Of a DNA stretch of 64,000 nucleotides, positions 23,298 through 35,150 are shown in pieces. The notes beneath the pieces were generated by a model that saw only the letters and a program-made list of their open reading frames with translations, had not been told where the DNA came from and searched no databases. The DNA is from Cyclaneusma minus (taxonomy: Eukaryota > Ascomycota > Leotiomycetes > Marthamycetales > Marthamycetaceae). Where the stretch lies: positions 310,001 through 374,000 of the forward strand of contig JAKZHN010000023.1 of assembly GCA_037179335.1 (NCBI GenBank), written 5' to 3'. Each line of letters starts with the position of its first letter. The first letter of the stretch is position 1. Position numbers and translations under genes: made by a program.

Positions 23298-25258
23298 TGA
23301 TGATACTTGTGGGGGAAATGGGGGGAGGGAGGCGGGTGCGCGGATGGGGGAGGGCGATGATGGGATATGGTTATTGAAGAGTGGGGGTGCTTGGATGATG
23401 GGCTTGCTAAGTGATGGATCTTGGTACATTGGCGATGGCGTCTGGGTGTTTTGGGATGAACGGGATAGAGGCAATGAATGAGTTGGATGATGCGGTAAAA
23501 AGGGATTTTGTATGGGCGTTTTGTCGCTAGAGTATACCATGAGAGCTACGTAATCGTAATTGCATCCAGTTCATTCAGACCACCGCATGGGATATTCCCA
23601 GGAGTATGCTTATGGTTTGCATGTTTTTGTGAACGCTTTCCCGCAAGAGGGAGGATTTTCATGGGGCGAAGAAGTCCGTAGTGATTCTGGTATTGGCTGA
23701 TTTGGAGGGCAGTGTCAGGGCGCAGAATTAGGGAAGTCAGAGCTTGCTGTGCCGTAACTGTCACAGCGGTGAACAGGCAGAAGGGCCAACAGTATATTTT
23801 GATAGCTGCTCGAGGAAGCAACAGCTCAGTGCGAACGCGCAGCTCCTATGTATGTACGCCTGGGAAAGTGGCTACGGATGTGGAGTTGTCCACGGAGCGA
23901 GTTCCTGAGCAGTCATTCCGAATCCGAGGGCTCCAACAAACGAAACCATTCGGAGAGAGATACAACAGAATGGAGAAGAAAGCATGAACACAAGGAGAAC
24001 TGAGGGTCAAGGAACTTGCCTGCTACTCTGGTTGCAGTGGGCGCAAGGCATAAGGCCGATCACGTGCATAGGTAGGCGAGACGCGAAATACCCTCATGCA
24101 CCAAGCACATAATGCAAATCTGCAAACAGAAATATGAACTCACATAACATGGTTCAGTGGTAAGTCCCCAAACCGGCAGTTGACCTTGTTCTGAGCCACA
24201 CTCAGTTCGTCTGGTGGAAATCTGACAGGAGGGTCCCAATTCAACTACGGGTGTCAGATTTTTTGTGATTTTTTTTGGCGATTTCTTTTAGCCATTTTTC
24301 TTTTCGCAACTTGGTTTTCGAGAGGCGTCACGAAATGGGGGCTTTTGGTAGAATGTGAGTGAGTATGAAAATAAAGAATCTGGGGTGAACTGTGGGATAC
24401 CTGCTTGGGAAATGATTGTTTTCAAGACTCGCGGGAAGACTAGCTAAGGCAGAGCTTGTATAATCCAGGGAAGGCTAGCTTGCCAAAATCTATCACAAAG
24501 AGCTTGAGAGGGACTTGGGCTTGCATGGCTATAGGCCCCAAAGTTATAAACCGCTCAAGGAGTTGGAGTGTTGTTTGTATGGATTCGCATGGTGACTCTG
24601 ATCCTCTGTCGGTTTTTGTGAGCCAACCCATGTCTGTGGTCGGGCTTGTTGAGTGGATGTGAGCTAAATTTGAAATTGTGGCGTATTGTGTCGGCTGTGG
24701 CCTGTCCTAGAGCATGGGCGAGTGTAGGACTCTACATCAAGATGTAGAATCTAACGTCGGGAAGTGAAAATTGTCATTGGGAAGTGAAATATTATATCGA
24801 GTCGTAGGTAAAATTCGACACCAGGAAGCAGATTTCAAACGGTTTTTTTAACTATTTAGATGTAGAATTTGCCACTCAGAAGAAGAATTTTATATTTAGA
24901 CGTGAAGTCTCAATCAATACGTGTTGGGGTTTCAGGGGCACAGTCCGAGAAACGGGAAAGGCAGGGGTTATTTCCCGAATCCTTTTACCCAACCGTAACT
25001 CTACCAGGCTAACCTGCCTGTCAACTTTCTATGATCATTATTAGCCCATTCCTTCTATGCTTCAACCACATACTTTCAAAGTGATTTTCGCTGGGTTTCT
25101 CGCTAAGTTATACGCACTTGTAGTCGGACTTTTCCTATGTTCTTTCATGCTGACTGCAGTGGCATGATTCAGCCCTTCATGCCTGGTCCGTTGTTTATAA
25201 AAGGCTATCCTAGATAAATCGATCCAGGGGAATCTAGTGGTTTTATTGGTTGGTTTTA
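23298..25258. other. Gene-poor region
   Basis: Contains the dispersed repeat at 24150. Around 24740-24910 there are poorly preserved repeats of about 20 bp (GGGAAGTGAAA-like). I see no gene; open stretches near 23546-23987 and 24440-24662 have no domain. Confidence 0.45.
24150..24265 (+). repeat. Dispersed repeat, copy 2 (tRNA-like boxes)
   Basis: Second copy of the element at 19510. Here an A-box-like TGGTTCAGTGG precedes the shared CCCCAAACCGGCA, and CAGTTCGTCTGGTGG lies about 55 bp further on. A GGGTGTCAGATTTTTTG tail closes it. No cloverleaf can be drawn, so it is not an intact tRNA gene. Confidence 0.45.
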
Positions 25259-28200
25259 TGTCAGGAGATTAGCTGGCGGTCGATTAATCACGTGCGGGAA
25301 GCGCACGGAGCTTTTGGCTAGCCAAGAGCGCATAAATAGAGTTTTTGAGAAATTAATATTTTCACCTTTTTAGCAATGCTTTTTGTAAAACAATCGCCAG
25401 CTATTTTTGATTTTTTTGGCGGTAAATTACTATTTTTATTTTTTATTTAAATTGATTTTTTTAATTTGCAATAATAATCGGTATTAAATTTTAAAATAAT
25501 ACTAGCGATAATGCCAGCAATTTTTAAAAACGCTTTTGCACACTTTTATTATATAGTTTTCCAGCGCTTTATAGCAATGGTAAAAATTATGGAAAATATA
25601 TCGGATAAAAATATTAATGGCTTTAATTTTAAATAAATTTAAATTTATTTTGGCTGCTAAAAAGCGGATTAATATTGGCATTTTGCTAAAATAGCTTATT
25701 AAACTGCTATAGCTTTTAATATTGTCTAGGTTTGCGCAATTAAAGCTGCTGCAAAGGCCGTTGAAATTAATATTGCTATAAATATTACAGGCTTTTAAAC
25801 CAATGGTAATTATAATAAAGCTTTTTTTAAAAACGAAAATAATAAAAACGATAAGCGCTTTTTTTTATTAAAATTGTTAAATTGGTTTTTTATTTTCCCG
25901 ATATTTTATATAAATAGTTTTTTTAAATCGCCAATTATTTTTTTATTTTATTTTTGTTTTTTCGCTTTTTAGGCAAAAAAATTAATATTAATATTGCTAA
26001 TATTTTATTTTTATTTTTAAGCAATAAATTGCGCTAGATTGTGGCAATTGGCAAAATTTTAGCTTTTAATAATGATTATAAAATTTAATTAACGCTTTTT
26101 TTAAATCCAAATATTTATTATTTATTATATTAATTATCTATTGCAATTAAATTGCTAATTATTTTAATTTTATTATAAAATTATTAAATTGGCCGCTATT
26201 TATTAGTGGATTTTTTTAATATTTAAATATTATTAATTTACAATAGTTTTTGGCTTTTTTAATTTTAAAAGCTAGAAATTATTTAATTGGGTTATTTATA
26301 AATTTTATATTTTAAAATATTGGCTGGCTTATTTAAATAGCTTTGCGCTTATTAATTCTGCTTTTAAAAATATAATATTAATTTAAATAATAATATTATT
26401 ATTTATTAAATTTATAATAATAAAACTTATAATTGGAAAAAATGCAAGCGCTAATATAAATATTTAATTTATAATAAGAAATATTTTCGAAAAAAAAATA
26501 TTAAATAAAACGCTTGTTATTTTAATATTAGCAATTTTAAAGCTTAATTTTTATTTATTAAATAGGTTAAATTTGCTAAATAGCTATTGAATTCCTTATT
26601 AATATTGCCTATTTAATTGCGGTTTATTTTTTTCATTTTTTTTATATTAATTGCCAATTTTTTATTTTTTTTAAAAATCCTTATATTGATTTTTAATTAT
26701 TAAATCTGTTTTTTTAATATTAATATTATCTACGCTAATTCCCAGCTATTTATTAGTATTTAATTGCCAGTTCTTTTTCGCTTTGCTTTATAAAAGTAAA
26801 TATTTTCCGGATTTCTTTTATTTTACTGCTATATCCTAATTTTTTCCTAATTTAAGATTAAATTATGATTTAAATTATTTACTAATTCTGCCTTTTTTTA
26901 AAAAGAAATCTGGATTTTTTTATTATTATTATCCTGGTTTATTTTTATAGCTTTTATTAGGTATTTTATATTATAATTGCCTTCTAGGCTATATTAGCTT
27001 ATATTAGCAATTCTTTTTTATAATTTAAAGTTTTATACGAATGCTTCATATATATTAAATAATAAAATCGCTAATAATTTGGCTTTATAATGCATTAAAA
27101 AAATTAGGCTGGTATTTAAGCCTTTAAATATATAGCGCTTATTTTTTTTTTGTTTTTTTTAGTTTTTTAATTAATGCTTTTATTTTAAAACCAGCTGTTA
27201 TTATATATTATATTAGGCTTTTAAAAATTTAAAAGTTAATAACTAAAACCGGCAAAATTTATATATTTTTAAATAAAATATAAAAAATGCTTTTTATATA
27301 ATTTTAATAGCTATGTTGCATTAATAATTATTAGGATTTAATTGGAAAGGAAAGTTTTATATTAATTTTTTTTAGCTTGGCAATAATATTATTTATTTTT
27401 AACATTTTTGTGAAAGCTTTTAAATAGCTGCTAAAATCCTGGCTATTTAGCCCAATTTTGTATTATTATTTAAATAATAATAATATTATATTTTCGGTAT
27501 ATTTCTTAAAGCTTTTAGCCTTGTGAAAATAGGATTTTAATTTATTTTGCCAAATTTTGGGCATTTTATAAAATATTAAAAAAAATTAAAATGCTAAATT
27601 TAATAATTAATATAGAAATTATAATATTTTTGGTTTTTTAAAAAAAACTAATTAATATTTTAATTTTAATATTAAAAGCTTGCTTTTGCAAGGCTATTTC
27701 CTTATTTAAAATATAAAAACTGGCTGGAAATTTAAATTTTATCGCTTTAATTATTTAATTGGGTTATTTTTATTATTATTGCTTTTAAAGCTTTATTGCC
27801 GTTTTTTTGCCAAGCATTAATGCTTTTTTTAATATAAATTATTAAAAAACATTAAAAATAATTTGGTATAATAGTGTAATTTTTTTTTATTATAATAATA
27901 TCCGGTTTTTTAATAATAAAGCCAAATTTATTATTTATTTATTTATAAATGCCTTAGCTTTAAATTTAAAAGATTTTTATATTGCCAATTGCTTTTTGAT
28001 ATATTGTAATTAGCGCATTTATATAAATGCTTTTATATAATACCAAGCCTTTACCAATTTTTTATTACGGTTGTTTTAGCCGGCTATCGTTTTATTAAAT
28101 ATTAATATTTTTAAAATTAAAGCTATTTTTAATTCATTTTAATAATAGAAATTAAAATAATTAATTTATCAGTTAATAATTTATATTAATAGTTTTACAA

Positions 28201-30105
28201 TTTAGCAAGGTTTTTCTAAATATATTTTGTATAATAGCTTTAAATATATAGTTTTGCAAAAGCTTTTGCTTTAAATTATAAAATTGGATATTTTTTTAAA
28301 GCCTATTTACTTTTCTAAATATTTAAATAATTTTGCAAATGCTTTATTCCGCAATTTGGTTAAAAAAATCGCTAATTAATATTTATAATAATAATTAAAT
28401 TTGGTTTTAATATATTACTATTAAAATAGGCAATTATAATTCCGCTTTTACTTTAAGCCTGTTATATTATTTTTTATAGTCTAGCCGCAATTTCCTATAA
28501 TTTATATTAATTTTTAATTAATTTATAAAAGCATTTTAATGCTAGAAAAAGCAATTTTTTTTATTTTGCAATTATAAATTAAATTATTAAATAAATTGCC
28601 TTTTGCAATAACGGCATTAATTGCTATAAAAAAGGCAAATTTAAATCAGATTTTATTTAAGCCGCTTTATTTGCTTTATATTATATTTATATAATCCGTT
28701 TCATTTTGCAAAAAGCCTTTAATTTTTCTTTAATAAAATTAGCTATAATAAATTATTGCAAAATTTAAGGAAATTTTTAAAAGCGTAAAGCTTTGCTGTT
28801 TTTTAAAATTCAGCTATTAAATGTTATTATTAAAGCCCTATTAACTGCTATTGCTTTTATAATTAAAAAATAGCTAATTGATTTTAATTTTAATATTGCA
28901 TTTAAAATTGTATTTAGTGTTTTTATTTATATTGCAAAGCTAATTTATAGCCGGAAGCAATTTAAAAATCGCTTGCTTTTTAATTAAATAAAAACTTAAT
29001 GCCAATATATTGCGTTTTTTAAAGCAGGCAATTATATTATTTTAATATTGCTAAATAATAAATCCAATATTATTTATATTAATATAAATATGATTATTAT
29101 TATTATAGGTAATTATATTTATTTTATAAAAGCTTTATAAGCTTTTTTTATATTAAATCCCCAGCTATTAATAGCGCCGCTATTTTACTGCATTATAGAA
29201 TTTTTTATCCGGGCTATTTATTTTGCTAAACTCCAAAAGTATTTATAAGCTATTAATTGCCTTAATATTATTAATTATATTGAATATAGCTTTTGCAAAA
29301 GCGCTGCTTAATATATTATAAATAATAGTATATTAAAATTTAATATTTTAAAGCTTGGCCAATGGTTTTTCAATGCTTTTAAAAGCTATTATTTTAATAA
29401 TTTAGCCATTAAATTTAATTTTAGCCGCTATTTTTTATAAGCAATTTTTTTTAATAATTTTTTAAATATAGCTTGCTTTACGCCTAGCTAATTAGCCTTA
29501 AGCTTATTAGCTTTAAAAAAGCTAATGAAGCTTTAAATGTTTTTAAAAGTTAAAAATAAAGTTTTATTTTTTAATTGCTGGCAAAGCTTTAAAGCTATTG
29601 ATTATATTTAGCATTTATAAAATAAATATTGGAAATAGGTATTTTTTTATATATAATAATTTATAAAAATATAAATAATTGGTTTTCTATTAGAAAATTA
29701 GCTAGCGGTTAATTAATTATATATATAAAATGCATAAAATTTTTGGCTAGTTAAAAATATATAAATAAAGTTTTTAAAAAATTAATATATATATATATTT
29801 TTAGCAACGCTTTTTATAAAATAACCGCTAGCTATTTTTAATTTTTTTATTCGTTTTCTTTATATATAAATTATTATATAATATTATAGCTAATCAGCTT
29901 TAAATTTGCTAGCTTTAGAAAAGCCAGCAAAGCTTCGAATGCCTTTAAAAGCTGAAAAGCAAAGCTTTTTTTGTTTTTTAATTGCTGGCGAAGTTTTAAG
30001 GCCATTGGCTGTGCCTGGTATTTACGGAATAGATATTGGAAATGGGTATTCTCTTCTCTTTGCATGTGGTGATCTATAGAGATATAAACTAATTAATGAA
30101 ATTTT
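25259..30105. mobile_element. RIP-degraded transposon block with two nested or tandem copies
   Basis: About 4.8 kb, extremely AT-rich between 25350 and 29890, with no readable frames. Segment A (25259-25425, starting TGTCAGGAGATTAGCTGGCG) recurs as A' (29688-29852, starting TATTAGAAAATTAGCTAGCG). Segment B' (about 29889-30099) matches B (about 29489-29680). Most differences are C-to-T or G-to-A, the signature of RIP. The order A - 4 kb - B - A' - B' is not that of a normal LTR element. It fits a full copy (A to B) followed by a second copy with an internal deletion (A' to B'). Superfamily cannot be decided: no terminal inverted repeats were found. Confidence 0.75.
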
Positions 30106-30780
30106 CATTATGTGGATAGTTACCGACTTTGGCTCTGGTTATGGACCGTGGCCGTCCCTTGGTTTTCACATAATCCTGAGACTGCGTTTGGACGCTAGAA
30201 ACCTGGCGATTCTCTATATAAATACAATTAACTTCTTCCAGGGCAGTAATTGTTGGCTATGGCCTATATGGGACTAAGCTTCTTTCGGCTCTTTGTATCA
30301 GAGTGTGAGGCTTTAGCAAGCTAGCCTTCTCTGGAGCATATGAGATCCTTCCTAAGTCGACCTACTAGTTTAAGCTCCTACTTTCCTACTCCATGATAAG
30401 TGCGCTCTCAATGACTTCACTTGATAATACCTTTCTTTCCAATTCTGTGTTATTAAATAACTGCTTTGTTGATCATTTCGATGTCTGCCTGCCAGGGCAA
30501 TGCACCAGCCACCTGCACCGTTCAACGGGCAGTTTTCAACGTTTTGGGTTAATTTCGAGGTTGAAACTTCCAGATATTTCAGAAGCTCTAGCAGATTCCA
30601 AAACACTCTATTTTTGACCTTAATTCAAAAGACGTATGGGCATAAAGCGAAGAAGCTGATTGGCTGAATCCCGCCAGCCTAAACTAGCGCATCCGCGTCC
30701 ACGTCGCACAATAGCGCGCGACCGCCTCCTCTATCTTCAACACCACCCGACCGGGAGCAGGACCTGCAAGCCAACCCGCA
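30106..30780. other. Flank between transposon block and family gene
   Basis: No gene is supported. The last 120 bp align with the upstream region of the gene at 52104-54422 (GATTGGCTG, then TCTACGTCACAC/TCCACGTCGCAC), so the promoter was copied with the gene. Confidence 0.45.
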
Positions 30781-30903
30781 ACGATATCGGACGAAGGAGA
30801 CCCCTACTGTTGGCCCGAACGCCCCTTCACGATCAACGACCTCAGGCTCGGCCCAACGCTGCTCTCAAGTCCAGAGCTTTCACTTGCAGATAGACACCAC
30901 ATC

Positions 30904-31746
30904 ATGGAGCTCTTCGACAAGTTAGAGCTACTGGTTCGTCGCGTCTGGTGGGATCGAACCATTACCGAACAAACAGACAGAATCTGGCATGCTCTTTTCG
31001 ACGCATGGTCCGGAGGAATAGGAAGAGATGTCGGACAGCAAATTTTCAATCGTCGCGGCTATGCTGAACGCATCTCGCCTCCGATGACCGTGGGAGACCG
31101 CGGGCGTCTTAGGCTTCAACAGGCGCGCCTCTCGCGGCCGGAAGAGGCAGATGTTGATCCAAATGATTTCTTGAACAACATATTTGTTTTTCCAGCCATC
31201 AATCTCGAGGAAGTTAAGCGTCAAGAAGATGATCCTCGGGAAGATCAGCTCCGAGAAGACAGTCATCAAGAAGACGACCATCAAGGAGACACCGAAGAAG
31301 AACCAAATCAACCAGAAGTCTGGTTTCAAGGATTTGTTTTTCCAGATCTCAATTTTGAGGCGGTTCAGCGGGAAGAAGACAGTCCACAAGATCAGCTCCG
31401 AGAAGACAATCATCAAGGATACAACGGTCGAGAAGACGCCCTACAAGAAGATAACCATCAAGAATACAACGATCGAGAAGACACCCAACAAGAAGACATC
31501 CATGATGAAGGAGGCAATCCCCAGACAGGGTTTACGTCCGAGGGCAACGAGCAGGTCACTTCGTCCTCCACTGATGATAAAAGTGCGTCGCCGAATCAAG
31601 AAATGCCGGACAAACAACAGTCATCATCAAGTCCCCGCATATGCAGGATCGGTTACAAGCAAGCGAATATCACGAAAACCACGCCTTGGCCTTTCATCTC
31701 GTCGACTGCTGGCTGGGATTTGCAAGAAGTCTGCTCTCGTCCATGA
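30904..31746 (+). pseudogene. Damaged member of a local gene family (WWDRT domain)
   Basis: Open from 30715 to 31746 but with no ATG before 30904. Homology to the protein at 52104-54422 starts earlier, at codon 30790: DEGDPYCWPERPFTIND against DDAVYRWPETSYIING, and continues through the shared VWWDRT/HWWDRT segment and PPMTVGDRGRLRL/PPRMTEADLVRLR. At the paralogue's start ATG this copy reads ATA within a similar context (CGACGATG against CAACGATA), which suggests start loss by a G-to-A change. From 30904 the product would be 280 residues. The C-terminal half has a duplicated unit of about 53 residues (FVFPxxNxExVxRxED..DQLRED) and acidic HQED repeats, but no zinc knuckles. It may still be translated from the internal Met or be a pseudogene. 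Function unknown. Confidence 0.6.
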
Positions 31747-33401
31747 GTCTGCAAAGAAGATGATTATCTTTCATTGAAGAGACCAAGTTGGCTTGGATGG
31801 AAAGCAGCGCTGTGCTACACAGTTCCTTCTCTCTTTTCCTTCTCCAGTCTCCGCAAGTCACAGCCTCCACGAACTTGAGGCTCATGTGCCTGTTCCACCA
31901 CCACAGGCTCAGAAGTTTGAGACTGCCTAACTTGGGTCAGACGCTCAGATAGGTCGACATCAATACAATGCAAGTCGGCAGTGCCAATAAGCTTTTCATC
32001 GTCGTTTTTGAGTGTGTCAGTCGTGACTTACTAGGCTGTGAGCGAGGTGCTACACTAAGTTTTGAATACACCTTATGTTTGCTCTTTTGAATGTTCCATA
32101 CGCACCCGCTCACATTCCTCTTACTCTAACCAACACCCACGGGGCCACGCCGGTTGGCCTCGAGGTAGTTCTTGTGTACTCGTCCAGGCCTCCCTTCTTC
32201 TAATTCCCAACGCGAGGGACTTTGGCATGTCGCAGTATTGAGACGGCATGAGGGAAGACTGAGCGAGAAGCGATATCGAGTTTCGTCGCAGAAAGAGTAG
32301 TTGTGAGGTGAGAAATACTTTTCGCCCCTGATGATCTCAGCTTCAACGTCTCCTTGTCGACCCGAAACTTAATTCACATGCATTGAAAGGATGCAACACC
32401 GAAAGCTTGAACTGCCGGCGAAGGAGGGTGCGAAAGGCTCTTTCTAGAGACCAGAAGGGCCTTCACAACAGCCTCCAGGCGCAGGTCTCCGGATAGTTCA
32501 AGCCCCAAACTGAGCTGGCAGTTAAATGCAGTTTGAATTGGTTCAGTTTGGAAATTCCAAACTGCTACCGGTTTGCTTTAGGCCTTGAATTAAACTGAAT
32601 TGTTGGTTTAGTTTCACTCTCGTTTAGACTATCCCGAGCCCTGTCCAGGAGTTCGCACTACACTCCCTGCTTGTCGATCACGTGTTATTCATCACGTGTG
32701 AATCAGGCAAGTATGCTTTTTTTCGTATGTATGAGGCACAGGAAGTACTGACGGAAAACACAGCGGCAATTGAAGGGATCCCGCGATCCCGTAAACCATT
32801 AGGGTAGCATTTGAACAGCGGAAGCTCCAAATAGAGACAACAACACGACAAAACGAAAAGCCAGAGACTTTATTTCAACTACCTAACATATAGCCCTCCA
32901 CCGACCAATCCACACCAAGACCTCAATTCCTATACTCCACGCGAAGGTTGAAAAGCTTCCGGATTTGGAATCGCAACAATCGCCTTCAGAAGCCGTGCGG
33001 CTCCGCAGCCTCCGGGCCGGCACCCAAGTTAGACTGAGTTTAACTTTCTAAACTCCGCGACCTTAAACTGACGGACGACTCGATGGAGGACCCAGCGCCA
33101 AGTCTTCATGCATCCGAACGTTCCTCTGTGCGATACCATCTCCATCCCAATGATCGCATCCCGTGCTGTGCTTCCTGGTCGCATTCCGCAGTCGCCGGTA
33201 AGTTCGGAATGCCTGAGTTCTCTTGAAGCCGTAGGTATAAGTATCAGAATCATCCTCCTGTTGTCTATCTTGTTCATCATCGCACACTCTCGGTCATCAT
33301 TTCAGTCCTAAAGCATCGCAAAGCCCCTCTACCTCCTCTAAACACTTCACTTACCAAACCACCTCCTCTCCCCAGATCTTCTTCAAACAAAAACCGCAAA
33401 T
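31747..33401. other. Gene-poor region upstream of the secreted-protein gene
   Basis: About 1.65 kb without a convincing gene. Near 32495-32635 a run of AAACTGAATT-like words in both orientations, between CGGATAGTTC and GACTATCCCG, may be a decayed short inverted-repeat element, but no target duplication was found. Confidence 0.4.
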
Positions 33402-33925
33402 ATGCAGTACCTCAACACCGCCTTCGTCCTCGCCGCCACCACCCTCCTCGGCGCCAACGCTGCCTCCTCCTGCCCCCAGGATGACGGCCGCCGCTTCTAC
33501 GGCACCAGCGGCGTAATGTACGAGCTCCTCTGCCACACCGACGTCAACCCCGGTTCCGACATCGTTGTCAACTACATGCCTGCCACCGATTACCAATCTT
33601 GTGCTATGTAAGTTTGCTTGTCCCACTTTTACCAATCAAACCTTCCACCCCGCATTTCTGCCAGTGATTTTGATAGCTAATCGCGTACCTTAACAACAAC
33701 AGTTCTTGTGACGCATGGAACGCACACTACCCCAAATTCACCGACTGCACCGCTGCCGTCTGGCGCGAGGATCTCAACAACTGCTACCTCAAGAGCAGCA
33801 CGCCGGAAACTTACTACTCTGAGTATGCTGAGGCGGCGATTCCAGTAGAAGCCCAACCCCAGGCAGCTCCCCCGCCCAAGGCAGCACAGGGACAGGCCAA
33901 CCAGGGCGGAGGCAGTCGCAGATAG
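33402..33925 (+). CDS. Small secreted cysteine-rich protein, PAN/apple-like
   Basis: Two exons, 33402-33607 and 33703-33925, 142 residues. The intron starts GTAAGT and ends AACAACAG; without splicing the frame stops after the Met codon at the junction. A signal peptide is clear (MQYLNTAFVLAATTLLGANA, cut before ASSCPQ). The mature part has six cysteines in the order C-x19-C-x21-C-x2-C-x12-C-x13-C. The pattern YELLCHTD, DYQSCAISCDAW, CTAAVWREDLNNCYLK resembles the PAN/apple fold of fungal secreted proteins. A Pro/Ala/Gln-rich tail ends in GGGSRR. No membrane anchor or enzyme motif. A secreted binding or effector-like role is possible but is inference only. Confidence 0.8.
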
Positions 33926-35150
33926 AGGACCGTGGGAAAAGGATTACTGTCCGCTGAGTCTGGTGATACCGCCTGGAGCGGCGTGTAGCTAGGTTGTAGC
34001 AAGCAAGCATGCCATTGGATCAGCGATTCATTCCTTTCTTAGTTCAATTCTTCCGGAATATTCTGTTGATGGGATCAAGCCGCTGTTTCTTCCGGGTGAC
34101 AGCGCTCGGGCGCTCTTTGTGTCTTTGGTAACATTCTACACAAAACACTCCCTTGGGAATTATTGGGAGGCTGGATGGCTAGAACTAGATGACTGGATAG
34201 GAGGGAGGATTGAATTCAAAAAAAGTACTCGCATACCGAGCTGTAACAGCCTTGTTCTTTCTTAAATCTTCTTGGTGCTCGATGGCGTACTAGGGTTCGA
34301 GTTGGTATTGATACCGTGGTTGCTTCGCTAGACATGTTGTCCAGTGTCCAATCTAGTTCGCAATGGTGCTTCAATGTCCCTGCCTCTTCTCAAGCTATCC
34401 CTTTCTCCTCAGACCTCACCAGACGACGACGATGGGTCGGGAAGAAAAGAGGGGTGGAGATGAATGAGGTCTTTCTTCCTTGTCACTCAGACTGCATATG
34501 AAAATTTTCCTGTCGAACGATTCGCTATCAGAGAGGTAAGAAAGAGCTATCCAACAGACCCAGATATTACCAGAAACGGACATTATTTGACATAGTAAGA
34601 TGAGAAACACTGATTGGTGGGAAGAGTGGTCGGTTAGGTGGGATCGAGGTGAGTCGAGGGGGACGGACGGTCGATGTGCAACAAGGCTCAGAAAGAAGGA
34701 TCATGTCACTTTATGAGCACTGTTGTCAATTACTGAGAAGTATTCTGTAGATTGGTGTTGAGACGAAACTGAGAACTCGTCGGGTTATTGAAAGAGACTG
34801 AATAGTGCGAGGGGTCGCTTACGCGTGGAGTGAATGCGGCCCGGCTGCTTGACCGGACTTCGGCAGGAAGGAAAGCCTTCAGGGCTTTTGCTCTCCGCCA
34901 GTCGTACCAACTACTGAATTTTTCATCTGCTGTCAATAGCTGTTTCCCGCTACTACACATTTGCTCGGCAGTGTGCGCAAAAGACAAAGTATTTCTCTGG
35001 TTATCACTAGCAAGGTCCTTAATATCTAGTGTTCTCGGGCGGACTTTGTTCAGGGTTGAAGTTGGTTTTGCTTAAGCTGGTCGTTACAAGTTGAGTTGCA
35101 TTGCCGTGAGATAGCGGAAACCTAGTTTCTGGGTCTGGGAAACTCAAAGT
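33926..35150. other. Region between the secreted-protein gene and the second array
   Basis: About 1.2 kb. No repeat unit of the array is recognisable until about 35165. Short open stretches on both strands have no domain. Confidence 0.5.

Noticed and set aside
24150..24232. Functional tRNA gene
   Set aside because: A and B boxes are imperfect and no acceptor stem or cloverleaf can be formed.
25259..29852. Ordinary LTR retrotransposon with A and A' as LTRs
   Set aside because: B directly precedes A' and recurs after it as B', so the order does not fit one LTR element; kept as a transposon block of unknown type.
31184..31777. Lys-rich plus-strand frame (EKTPxKKTxIK repeats)
   Set aside because: It is the shifted reading of the HQED repeats; the other frame carries the homology to the paralogue's N-terminal domain.
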